Shown piece after piece: positions 51,703-63,400 of a stretch of 64,000 bases of DNA. The stretch is from Taeniopygia guttata. Lineage: Eukaryota; Chordata; Aves; Passeriformes; Estrildidae. Within the stretch, counting starts at the first letter, position 1, and each line of letters starts with the position of its first letter. Position numbers and translations under genes: made by a program. The notes under the pieces were generated by a model that saw only the letters and a program-made list of their open reading frames with translations, had not been told where the DNA came from and made no database searches. Location of the stretch: the NCBI RefSeq assembly GCF_048771995.1, contig NC_133026.1:60017001-60081000 (forward strand), written 5' to 3'.

Positions 51703-51730
51703 GGGGGAAAGGAGGGAGGACTGGGGAGGG
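51703..51730 (+). other. Canonical G-quadruplex-type motif
   Basis: Four G-runs of at least three separated by loops of 6, 6 and 1 bases (GGGGG, GGG, GGGG, GGG). This fits the G3+N1-7 rule on the plus strand, the non-template-like strand for an antisense RNA and the template strand for RNF152. Confidence 0.6.
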
Positions 51731-53399
51731 CAAGTTTAAGGGGATGACTAGGCTGCCACAGAGTGAAGAGCAGAACACACACAGGCAAGTTAGAGAGGAC
51801 TTGGGAACACCAGGACTCTGCCTGCCCCATCCTTAACTGGGATCTGAGGATATCCAGACTCTGGGCTGCAAAGCCCCCAGTACAGCACCAGACAACCTGC
51901 TGAGTATGTCATCCCACTCCACCCACTGACCACCAAACCAGCGCTACCTCACCAGGCCCTTATCACATGGGTCAGAAATTAATGTTACATCCCAAGGGTC
52001 TGTGCTTTCTGGATGACTCAGGCCACTGCAGATTCATATGACAAGGCCTAATTTTTATTTATCTCCTGCTTTTCCCTTCATACAGTTATAAAATTACATT
52101 TAAACCTAGCTATGGTATTTTTTAAATAAAAAGACTGCAAACTTGATCACTTCAAAATTAGGAGGTATCATCATGAAGACTGCCCATATAAGCTTCACCC
52201 CACCTCAGCATATATCTGCACTGACTCTGTTTCCAATTAAATGATCACAAACCATTTGAGCTCTGGAAATCAACGACTTTCAAAAAAAGGCAATTACGGT
52301 TGTGTGATAAAAGCAACAGCTATTCCTCAAACCCTGCCTGACTCAGTGAAAGTCGGAAGCATTAGTGAACAAAGCAATGCAGGAAGAAAGAGAGACAACC
52401 ACCTTGCATGAGGAAGTTGCACATACCACCTGCAGGCAGGAATTACCTCCTTCTTGGCTCCACACTCAACCTTTTAAGAAGCTCAGCAAGTCTCTGAAAC
52501 CAGTTTTCTCTTCAGGTGACCCCTAACAGCATAGTTCCACCCTCAAGTCAAGGCATTTAGGGCTAATCTAAAGACACCAGCAGCTGAGGTCAGCTGTCCT
52601 TGTGCTTCCAGCAGATGAACTACTACATCATGGCAGGTACTCTGGGATGAGCAAAAAACAAAATCACACCCAAGTACCTCTTTGACGTAGCCAAAATTGA
52701 AGGTGTTTCAATTTCCTGAGATTGATTTGCTCTTTGACTTCATTCCTCAACTACGAAAACACAGACAGTGCTTGTACCCGATGTGCTGCAAGAATAACTT
52801 CCCCACTTGAGAAAGCCCTCCAGGAAGGAATTAGCAACTGTTCAGTTCAAGGTCTGGGTAGGGTGTAAAATAAATAGACATAGAGACACGTGGAGAAAGT
52901 AAATGTGGGGAAAAGAAAATGAATTATGCAGCAATTACCTATCCAGTGAAGAAGGGACTCTGTGAAAGGAAAAAAATGATGCAATTACAGAATTAAAGAT
53001 TGTATCATAATGCAGATGCAAAGGGGAGTTCTGCAACATTAGTCCCAGAACTTCATTGCTTTTGTCCGCCTGATTTTGTAACCCTATTGTTCTCCTGATA
53101 TCATTATTTTGTAAGCAATTGAAATGCAAAACAATTATGTGATCATATGTTTGTATCTTTTCATAATTAATAACATGTGGAACAACCAGCAGCCTCTGCT
53201 CCCAACATGATGGATGCCTCCAGCAGATGGCTGTGAACAACTCCCTTTCTTCCACCTTTATCTGAGGTAAAGAGCAGGGAGAAGAAAGGGAGCTTTAATG
53301 CTTCAATTCCATGCACAAACATTTGGGGATTTTGGGGTTGTTTCAGAGGAGGAAACCAAGACCAATATCAATCACCTACTCTGAAGCTGATTGCCACAA

Positions 53400-53530
53400 A
53401 TCAGATTTTATGAATGGAGGCACTGAGCAGCTGATGTGCTTTGCCCAAGGTCAGAAGGAAGGCTCCCAAGACCTGGATCCCAAATGACCCCACTAACAGC
53501 TTTCTGCCCAAGCCACTAAATCCCTCCTAC
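53400..53530 (-). mobile_element. MIR-like SINE fragment, degraded
   Basis: The plus strand resembles antisense MIR: 'tgaatggaggcactgagcag', 'tgctttgcccaaggtcagaa', 'ggctcccaagacctggatcc', 'tttctgcccaagccacta'. This matches the MIR order GAGGCACAGAG, TTGCCCAAGGTCAC, CCCAGGTCTG, ending in a pyrimidine-rich part. Divergent and recognised by eye only. Confidence 0.6.
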
Positions 53531-56500
53531 CTCCACAATAAAACTTGTTTAAGTGTAATCATTGCTCCTAACTGCAGGTCAGGGAAGAAACTCATCATCT
53601 CCAGGCTATGTTTCTGTGTTTGTTGGTAGATACAGTCAATGAGCAGCTTCAGGGAGAGCATCATAAAAAGCACAACTGGCAAGCAAACATTACAGCAGTA
53701 TGTGTTCATGTTGGATGATAACTGTTACATTGGGTCTTTTAAGTAAATTACCTTGCATATGTCCGACTTCAGGCCAATTGCCAACATGTTTCTCAGCGGC
53801 TGGGTCACCCTGCTTTGTGAGGGAAAGCAGCTGCAATAGCAGCAACCCAACTTCTTTTATTTGCAGATCGTATTAGCTGGCAAGAGGCAGTGTGTCTGAC
53901 ACCATGCTCCCTATTGCATGCTTCATGCTTTTCAAAACGTCTTATTTGCCTTTGTCCCTAGTTGCAAACCCACACCCAGACTTTAACTAGTACATTAACC
54001 TTGTCTGTGGGGTCCTGGCAGCTACTAACACAAGCTTTACATGATCTTGTGCACTGTTAATGAAGAAAGTTTCACTTCTGTCTTTCCCCATCCTCAGAGA
54101 ACAGAGCTTGCAAAATCTGGAGCTATCAAGTCCCCAAGGTGCAGTCAGTCAGAGCCTGCAGTGTCCCAGGCACTCGGGTCACACCAGCTCTTCTCAGTGC
54201 ACATCTTTTGGAAAAGCTCCACCATGGAAAAGTCCACTGTGGCTGGTAATGGAAACACTGCAATCCTTCCCTCCTGGCATGTAACCTGCTCAGTTCAGTT
54301 TAAAAGCTAAAAGAAAAAGCACTGCACCATCCCTAAATGTATAGGTGTAGCACAATACATCTAACGAGAACAGGCGAAGATAACAGCACAGCCATGTTTT
54401 ACCCCACATCTGTCTGCTTCAGGATTTCTGACAAAGAAGCTTGGGTGGCTGGCAGCTTCAGAGGAGGGACCTGCAAAGTCTTTTCCAAGCCCAAGAGTCC
54501 AATCCACCACAGTCACCTACTATGCCAGCTACCAGTGGTCAGAGATGGTGCTCATGAAGGGGAAAAGAAGGGAAGTAAGAGATGCTCTGCTCCACTTAGT
54601 GACATATCACTAATAGTGTAGAGAATTAAACTTGGATGCCAGAGATGCCCAGGCAGATATCTTGTGCGGGGAAAGGGAATTTTACCTCATTGGCATGACT
54701 TGGTGCACCACATCCTCTGTAAACCATGATGGGGAGACAGCTATACAGTTCCTCACTTCACCTCACCGTGACAGACGCATCTGGTTTTACCAAGATCTGT
54801 ATAGGTGTTTGAGATTACCTTGGTCCTCTAAGATGTCACATAATATTTGGACATTAGAGCCTGACAGTGGTGATCTCTGCAAGGCCATGCTCTATGCCCC
54901 ATGACAACAGGTATGCATTATTGGACCATCAGCAGCAACAAAAAGGGTATCAAAATGCACACTGGGTGAGGAATAGCATGTGCATCCCATAAATGCTCGA
55001 CACCTCTGGCACTCGTATTTCTACTGTCAATGCTTGTCTTTGCCTTCAGTCCAAGTCTGAAAGAAACGTGCTCACCACATCCAGCACAGCTGTACTGTCT
55101 AGCAGGGACAGAGCCTGGGTGAGGGTAAGTCTGCTTTTCTTAGTACAATGGTGTCCAGATTTCAGAGGCAGACCCCTCAAGACAGCCATGCCAAACCAGC
55201 TGCATCTATACTGGGATGCTCAGCAACACAGAAGCATGTCCCTGACATCTCACAGCAGCACCTCAGCCCAAGTGTGCACCTACCTAAAGTAACTCTGGGG
55301 AGGGAGAGGGCTGTGTGGGAATCCAAGACTGCATTCACTCACAGAAGCTACTTTGGGAGAAACATACAGCACTGAATGTTATCAGTGTCAAATTATCACT
55401 GAATTCAACAGGATGGCTGGCGCCAGTGAACACCCAGATTATCACAGTGCCATTGCACACATGCAAAGATTTTGCCCCTGCACACACACCTCTGCTAAGT
55501 CCTGCCCAGCGTGCATATTCCCATCTGCTCCAACATTCACCTCCCACGGTGTCCTAGAGGTCAGCTTGTCCAAGCCTTCCTAAATCTCATGTGGCTCTAG
55601 TTTGACAAACCAAAGGGTAGCCATGCTGCAAGGAAGAGTAATAAACAGGACTCATCTGTGGGACATCTGTGCCCTCCTGCCCCTGCAGCTCCCTTCAATG
55701 CTGCCTCGCATCCGCCCCTGCCCTGGATGCCACAGACACCCTGCAAATTTGCCATGGTTGCAGAGGTGCTGCCTTGTTTGACCACCACACATGCAATGCC
55801 TGGCTGGGCAGTCACTACCAGGCAGAAGAGAGAGTAGCTGTAAGCAGTCTAGTTTTCATCAGAGAGAGCATTGCTTCAAGGATTTCCCAGCCACTCACTA
55901 CTCTTAACAAACACAAGTGGGAAATTCATGATCTTCCAGACTGCCAGCCATTGGTGCAATCTGGTTGAAACCAGCCAAAAAGGAGACAAACAGCACTCAT
56001 TTCATGGCGAAACTAAGTAAAAATGAAATGAAATAAAATAAAACCAGATGAAAATAATGATGTTTGATTAGTGGTGTTCCCATGTTCTGCTACATCCCAA
56101 AAATTGCTCAATCCAGCCTGCGAGCTGCATAGCACACAATGCAATTCAGCTCTGTAACTACCCAGATGTTACACATCTGGAACCGGAAGGGGCAAAATTC
56201 AAACTTATTTACATCTGGGGGTTGCTCTGAAGGGGTAATTCCTGCAACAGAAAAACAGGGCAAGGGGATTTGCATCTGAAAGCGGTGAAATGCTTTGTCA
56301 GGGCTGAAGGACTATCACTCCGATCTCAGTGTGAAAGCAGCTCTCCTTCACAGCCCTGGAAATTAATTCATCCCGGAGACCTCAGCATCCTTCTCCTTGC
56401 CATCCCCAGCGTCCCTTAACCCATGTTGCTGGTGCTGGACCACCATCACTGCCTTTAGGGCAGGGTCAGCTCTGCTGCAGTCAGACCAGAAAATGTTAAG

Positions 56501-58739
56501 CCCTGGCCAGTCCAGGACCCAGGAGAGGCTGCACTGATGAGGGCTGGGAGGGTTTCCTCTAACCCCACTCGGTGTGACAAATCATGCTACAGAGCTGCAT
56601 CAGTTCCAAGGACTCCTCTGCTCCCTTCGCAGAGCACAGCACAGCAGGAGGAAACAGCACCGACAAAGCAAGGCAACTCCAGACAGACTCAGAAACAGCT
56701 GTGGAATTTCTCTGAAGAGCTGCTTTCTGTAAGGGGAGGACAGCCCAGCCTTCCATCTGACTTCCAGCCCACCCACCCACCGGATAGAGGCAAAGCGTAA
56801 GAACAGAAGAAAATTTAAGGCATGCCAAGATCCCAGGCTCTGGAAATTAGTTTCCCACATGCTCCACAAAAAGAGCACTCACACCCAAAATCTGCTCATT
56901 TGGACTTGGATTGCACATCATTCATTTACTCAATGGCTGAATAACCACACTCAAGTCAGAGACATTACTTGCCTGAATATTATCTACTCAGTGCAGGGAA
57001 GGGAGCTGCAGAACTGGCTGACAAATAAACACAGGTATACAAAAGGCAGTGTAAGGACACTCTTCTTAAAAAGGCTGGAGCCCTAGGCCAAGTCCCAAAG
57101 TCAACAGCCACATGGTCAGAGCCACAAATCCCCAGATCTTCGGCTAGAGTCAACTGATCAGGGAATCATCCAAATCCATTCATACCATAGTCCTGTATCC
57201 TCCAGGCCCCATCAACTGATTGAGGCCACAGTCTGAAAAATACTTCACTGACTTGGAAAACTAAATTCTGCTCAATAGGATGGCTTGAGCATTTAGGAGT
57301 ATAAGCTTCATTAGCTTCCAGCAAGACTTCAAGCCCCAAGCACAAACTAATGCTCCATAAAACTCCAGCAGAGAAGCACCACTGCTCCCAAGTATGATCA
57401 GCTGTTCTGGATGGAACCCAAACATGGTGTGGCATTTGCTCTCAGCCCCATGCAAGGAAAAACGATGTGCAGTTCACACCCTGGAGAGGCAGCCCTGAGC
57501 TTGAAATCTCCATATGCAAGTTTGCTTTCAAGTATCCCTCTAATTTCACTGGAGCAACTCACATGACTGAAATTAAACCTGTGCTGAAGCCTCCCTCTGA
57601 CTGCGGCTGATGGAGCTTCTGATCCAGTTCATCGAGGGGTCAAGGTGAGAACCCTGAACTGAAGCCAAGAGCAGGTATGACAAAAACATATCCAAGGATT
57701 TTGTCACAGCTGAAGGACCAAGTGAGTCCCTCGGGGAAGGGTGACCAGCATCTGGAAGGATCTACTTGCCCATTCCCTGGGCACTCTGCTAAGCCACAGC
57801 AGGTCTCTGGATGAGAGGCTCATTCTGAGTTCTTGCTTTTCCATGTATAACTTAAACACACAATATTATGGCCAAAATAATATTTATTGTCTTCCTGTCT
57901 TTCTAATCTGGAGATCTCACAGCACTGCCCAATACTCCCAAGATTTCACAACATATATATATAAAATTTCTATGACAAGTGGTCCAACCAACTTTCTCCC
58001 AGAAAAGCAGCAAAAAACAAGTATCATTTTACTTTGTCTTCACAAACCTGGCCAGCTGTCCAAACCCTCTGGGAGACCTCACAGCTTTGAGCCAGAGGCT
58101 TGGGCTTTTTAACTGTATTGCCAACTTGTGCATAGCAGGAACTTTCCACAGGGCCCTGTCCCAGCAGCCACGGGCATGCCAGTGCCATGGCCAGCAACAG
58201 CACAAGGCTGTCCCAGCTTTGCACTCCCCACCCAGGACTACTTTTATGTTCCACCCCTTATGCAACCAGTAAGAAGCTGAAATCCAGCCGCACACTGTTC
58301 ATAGCCAAGAAGAGAATTTTCAGTAGAAGGGTTTTTTCCCAGATTGCTATTGTTGTCATCCCATAGGCTCTACATCAGTGCAGATTCACTGGGCATTTCA
58401 AAAAGGCCTGTGGTACAGAAAGGCTGAGAACAGGACCTTCCTACTCATCCTAAGTTGAAAGGCTACAAGTAATTTCCAACAGCCCGAATCAGACAAAACA
58501 TCTAAGTAAATGGGTATCAAAAGCTCTCTGAAATCTACTAGTTGAAAACAAAAATAAAAAGAAAAGAAAAACAATCCATGGGCTATACAGATGAGGAGGA
58601 ATTAAGGGTTTCAGTGAGCAAACAAGAGCAGAGGAATTACTATGTTTACAGTTCAATTAATGGGACCTTATCAAAAGCCTGTTTGCGGTTTTTGTTTTTT
58701 TTTTTCTGTAAGACACCTATTACACAAACACACACACTT
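53531..58739. other. Intron segment next to the CpG island, no exon recognised
   Basis: GC content rises slightly toward the island. Frames up to about 123 codons without domains. No mobile element recognised. Confidence 0.5.
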
Positions 58740-59375
58740 AATGCCTCGCCGACTGGCACCCTAGTACACTCATCCTGTGTATCCACATTTCAGGAGAGGC
58801 AGAGCTGCTCTCGGAGAAGTCCCTCCACCGGACGGCGTATCGGAACAAAGCGCTTGGGTGACGGATGTCGGCAGGGTCCGTAAATCACATTTTTGGCAGC
58901 TCGACCTCAGCTGGGTCGGCATCTAACGCCGAAAGGAACTCTGAGCGCTGCCGCTCCGTACAGCGGGGACCCTACCCTGGCAGGGAGCTTCACGCCTCTC
59001 CTCCAGGCTGGTTAAAAAAACAAAGCCTTTTCCTAAAAGCCCAGCGAGATGTCTGGCACTTAATGACAGCACCCGAGTTACCGCGTATCTTCTCCGCTAA
59101 CTGCCGGCATAAGGAAAGGAAATCAGCCCCAAAAAACAACCCACAAAAAACGAACCCAAACCAACGCAAAAGCACCACCGAACCTCCCGCTGGAACAAAG
59201 GACCCCACCAAACCCCGTCTCTAAGTTATCTAGATTTACTTGCTCGCAGAGCACACGGGTAACCCTCCTCCGCTCGCAACACCGCCGGTGCGATGCGGGC
59301 GCGACCCCGCCGGGTTTCGAAGTAACCTCGGCGCGCTCCCGGGACGCGGCGGCGGCCGCGGGCGCTGCTCGGCCG

Positions 59376-59393
59376 CTCACCTGCACCGCTCAT
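59376..59393 (-). other. RNF152: Candidate splice donor A of RNF152 exon 1, with an upstream ATG 13 bases before it
   Basis: The minus strand reads GCAG/GTGAGC, a near-perfect donor, with the last exon base at 59381. An ATG at 59393-59391 (G at -3, A at +4) opens a frame that crosses the junction. Joined to the acceptor at 20634, this frame ends in TAG at 20593-20591 after 18 codons, well before the RNF152 start. Donor use is inferred from consensus only. Confidence 0.5.
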
Positions 59394-59675
59394 CGCGCCG
59401 CGGCACCGCCCGCGGGGACCCCGCTCTACCGCGGCCGCCGAGCGCGGCGGGGCCGCCCGGGGCGGGCGCTTACAAACCCGCGTCTGCCCCTCGCCCGGGC
59501 GGGAGGGAAGGAGGGAGGCGTGGCGGGGGGCATCCGCGCCCGCGGCGGCCCCGCTCCCCACCGGGAAGAGAAGGAGGGAGAGGCGCCACCGCCGCTGGAT
59601 CCACCGCGCGAGCATCGCCGGCCGCCCCGGGGGGAGGCCGGGAGGAGAGCCCCGCCGGCGGGCAGCGGGTGCCCA

Positions 59676-59691
59676 CTGACCTTGCCGCCAT
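59676..59691 (-). other. RNF152: Candidate splice donor B of RNF152 exon 1, with an upstream ATG 11 bases before it
   Basis: The minus strand reads GCAAG/GTCAGT, a good donor with the last exon base at 59681. The ATG at 59691-59689, joined to the acceptor at 20634, gives a five-codon frame (MAARC then stop). Donors A and B could be alternative ends of one exon, or only one may be real. Confidence 0.4.
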
Positions 59692-60400
59692 CCGCCGCCG
59701 CCACCGCTGCCGTGCCTGCCCGCGGGATGGCAGCCCCGCGCCCGCCGCCGCAGCCGGCGCCTTCACCCCGGCAGCCGGCGCCGCCCCCCGTCCCCCCCGC
59801 CCCGCCGGGGTGCGGGGCCGAGCGAGGCGTGGCCGAGGCGCCGGGGAGCGCCGGAGCCGCCCCGGACCCCGGTGCGCCCCACCCCGCCCCAGCCGGGGCC
59901 GGCCGCTGCTCCGTGGCGGCTGCCGCGGGCGAGGCTGGCCGGGGGAGCCGGAGCGGGGCGGCCTCGCAGCAGCGGCAGCCGCGGACAGCCCGCGCCCCGC
60001 ACGGTGCCGCCCGGCCCCGCCAGCCGGGAGAGAGGCGGTGGAGCGGCCGGGAGGTTCCTCAGGGCTGAGAAAGGTCTCTGCGGCTTTAAGCTGCAGCGTG
60101 TTGTGCCACCTGGCCCAAGGTGAGGGACAGCTCCACCTGAGCGTATTCCCGGCGGGACAGAGCGGCGCCTGCCCCGCGCACCCTGCGGAGCTGCCCCGCG
60201 GGGAACGCGGGGCTGTCGGACACCCCGCGCTAGGCAGGTTCTCCGCTCAACTGACTTGAGGACCATTAATCTCAGCCGGAGGCTTAGAGCTGTATTAGTA
60301 GTGCGCGTTAAAGTGATGTGTACATGTGGTGCGTTGTCTTACCACAGCAGACTCAGGGCCAGGCGAGGGAATAAGGCCTCGTTTTTATCCACTGCACCAA

Positions 60401-63400
60401 GGCCTATGCCGGCAACAGAACACAGGACCACAGACTCGTTTCTTCTCTCCCTGCAGAGAAAACAATCCCATTTCCATCAGCAATAAAAGAAAAAAATGCA
60501 TATGTACCTTCTAGCGTCTCACATGGGATCAGTAATGCCAAGCGGCAAGAGCTACAAATGCCCACAGTAGGCAGGAGTATTTCACTCCTCATTGCCTCAT
60601 CTTTTTGCATATCCAGTGTTTTTTGGGGGAAAACAGTTATAAGTGGTGTGAATACAGACCTGTAGGTTATCCAGGTGCCAGGTTTGTATAGTACACCCTT
60701 CTACTCCCCATATCCTATAGCTCTACGCTGAAACTGTTGCCTAGGAAGGAGTGAGCCCTCTATAAAAAGGTAAATAAATCATTTTCAGAAAATAAAATTC
60801 TTTTTCCCCTTCTTCACTGTACCGGGGCTATTTGCAGCGCAAGATCTCCAGCAAGCCAGGCTTACCACTAGGGAGAGTCTATAATGCATTCACTAGTACA
60901 ACTCCAGGTTCTGCCATAAATATTTAAAACTCAATTACCATTCTCACAATGAACGTTTGAAGCAGATTTTTGCATCCCACAGTGCTTCTTGATTCAAAAC
61001 TTCCTAATGAAATAATTGAGATAACACAGGAGAAGTCAAATAGGTCAAATTACAGCCATCAGTTCGAGTCTGGTTCCCCCTTCATGTCTGTCTCTGAAGT
61101 ATTAGTCACTACCATCTCTGACCTCTCACGATGTATTTTACACCACAGGCATCATTTTAGCACATGCAGCTGACTTTCGCTTCTCTGTTGATCAGCTGGA
61201 AGGACTGTGTGAAATATTTTGCCGATCTCCCCTTCCCCCCTCCCGTTGCCCAGCTGAGTAATCTGAAGCGCAAATATCCAAATTGCTTCTTCTGAGGTGT
61301 CCCTTAAAGGAACAGAGGCCTTCTGCTATCCTTCCCTCTACTCTTGGGGATGGGCTGTGGCCCATGGCATTTGCTGTAACCCATACTTTCCCACCATGGG
61401 CACTCAAGATCCTACAGATTTTGTTCAGAAAAAGCCTTTGAGATGCTGGGGGGGGGGGGGGGTGGGGTGGTGTACAGTTGTTTTTACAATTTAAGAAGGT
61501 GCTTATGCCAAAATCACATTAGGCATTTGTGTAACATCCTGTCTTTGAAGAGACACACCAGGTTTGGAAGGCACAATTCCTTACATGCCTCTGTGCACCA
61601 AGTACCTACCTACCCTTCCAGGGGTCATTTTCCCCTTTCTTACTCAGAAAACCAGTGGCATATGGTGCCTACAGGCAGTGCTATGGTACCAGATCTCCAT
61701 CGTCTCAAGGGAGGAAAATGCATTACAAAATGAAACCAAATGTCCCTCCAACTCAGCACTGGCCAGCCCTTCTGCAATTATGTTCACCAGTAAGGCAGGG
61801 CTGCTACAGAGATGTAGAGAAAGATCACAAGCTTGCCGAGATAGATCTCGCAGTGCAGTGTTGAAGAGCATTTACACAATGACTCAATGGTATTGCTGTT
61901 GCTGCTGTGATTGTATCATTACAGCAGAGTTTAGCCAGCTCAGCTGAGACCAGTTCACCCCATACACCCCCATCCAGGTTAAGCAGTGTGTTTCAGATCC
62001 CCCATGCAAATACAAGGTCCTGGTCTGGAGGGGCTACTGCAGCTTTTAGCATCTGACTCCCTCTGCTGCACGGATTACACGCACAGCTCCTGGCAGAAGT
62101 GCTACCAGAGAGACACAGCAGGTGAGGGGAACTGGAAAAGGTAATTACTCCCAGGAGGATCCCTGGATTGCCGCCATCGTCCCCAAGGCTGCATCTGTTA
62201 TGAGAAGAGTCTGTAAGTCTTTGGGAAGGAAATCTTGAAAAGTTCACAGCAATAGGCTTGGGAAGGAAAAAAAAGAAAGATAAATAGATTTCATCTTCAG
62301 ATTGCTTCACATGGTTTATTTCAATAAAACTTTTCACTAGGAGACGGTTTTGTAAAAGGCAGCAAGTTCTTTGGTACTGCCCTTTTCAGTTCCTACCTGA
62401 ATAAAAAGGATGAAAAGGGTTCATCCAGTGCCAGAGGCATCAAAAGACAGAGGAAAGACATGCAAAGGCAGCTGTGCTCTTCTGCCCTTTGCTATTCTCT
62501 CACCTGTCTGGTTGGATATGGGGATTTTTTTTTTCCCCATCTGGATTCCTCTAACAATTTGTATAATTTTAATTTTTACATATCTAACAGTCAGTGAGAG
62601 CAAACTGCTATCAGATGCACTCACTCAGGCATACCCAGTACTGGGGAGGCAGGAACACCTATCATTCACAGAAATAATAGGAGCAATTCCTGCAAGTGCT
62701 GGGGTAGCACTGGGATATCATAACAAAGGTAGTTAATTCATGGTTTCTCCATTATGATCACCTAAGAGACCTCTAATGCACAATATGTATGTAAGACCTC
62801 AGCGTCAAACTTTCAGTTCCAGGAACAAGTCACCAAATAATCATAAAACCGAATGGTTTTATGGGAGCTTGTGAGTATTTTAAAAATAATCAGCACATAG
62901 GGGATCCATTCCTTTTCATTTCTGAGTCAACACTGGAGGTTTAAATCATATTTCCAATGTTTATTCTGTTATTAAAAAGGCTAGGAACTGTTGTTAGCCC
63001 AGTTTCCTAGAGAAACTAAAGTTTATATTACCTCACTGTGTATCCTTCTGTCTTCCTGTTTTCTTTCAGCTGCTTTTGAAACTGTTAGCAGAGGAGAAGA
63101 AATCAGATAGCAGTGTCCCTAATTTTTGTTGTTGTGTATTAAATCGTTAATGGGGCAAAGAAATCTTCTTTGAGGGAATGGGATAAAGAGGATTCTTTGA
63201 ATCCTCCCCAAGCAAGAGGCAGGGAGAGTTCAGCTCTTTTTCCCTTTAATCCGGCAGCCAGCAAGCACACATGCATGAGACAGCAGTACCTCACCAAACT
63301 TCATAATATCCCCTGCTCAGGTAACAGCTTTCAGTGGGAAAAAAAATGAAGACTTCTATGATTTCAGAGCTCTGTGACTAAGGGGGGAAAATTACACTGA

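Larger units (their letters stand above)
43798..53399. other. Intron segment without exon; poly(A) runs
   Basis: Single-copy intron with A20 at 45084-45103, A22 at 46236-46257, an A/C-rich simple stretch at about 50203-50239, and a G-rich stretch at 51703-51730. No recognisable coding or mobile sequence. Confidence 0.5.
20635..59380 (-). other. RNF152: Large first intron of RNF152 (about 38.7 kb)
   Basis: This interval separates the CpG-island exon from the coding exon. It is AT-rich and holds no open frame with a recognisable domain. The transposon fragments, simple repeats and motif clusters that I can name are listed separately. An extra non-coding exon inside it cannot be ruled out from sequence alone. 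Confidence 0.7.
58740..60400 (-). promoter_or_regulatory. RNF152: CpG island, presumed RNF152 promoter and first exon
   Basis: CpG dinucleotides are rare elsewhere but become frequent from about 58.74 kb. They are extremely dense from 59.24 to 60.25 kb and fade by 60.4 kb. The core is rich in GC-box type motifs (for example GGGGCGGGC near 59460 and CCCCGCCCC near 59880) and has no TATA box on the minus strand. This is the usual layout of a housekeeping-type promoter with dispersed start sites. It is the only CpG island upstream of the RNF152 coding exon within the window, and two good minus-strand splice donors lie in it. I assign it to RNF152 by this logic. A divergent plus-strand transcript is possible (a CCAAG/GTGAGG donor-like site at 60118-60119) but unsupported. 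Confidence 0.8.

Noticed and set aside
59240..60259. A 339-codon plus-strand frame in the CpG island
   Set aside because: GC-rich DNA lacks stop codons. The composition is proline, arginine, glycine and alanine in all frames with no domain.
61040..61085. GTTCGAGTC, similar to a tRNA T-loop
   Set aside because: No acceptor stem, D-arm or anticodon arm can be formed around it.
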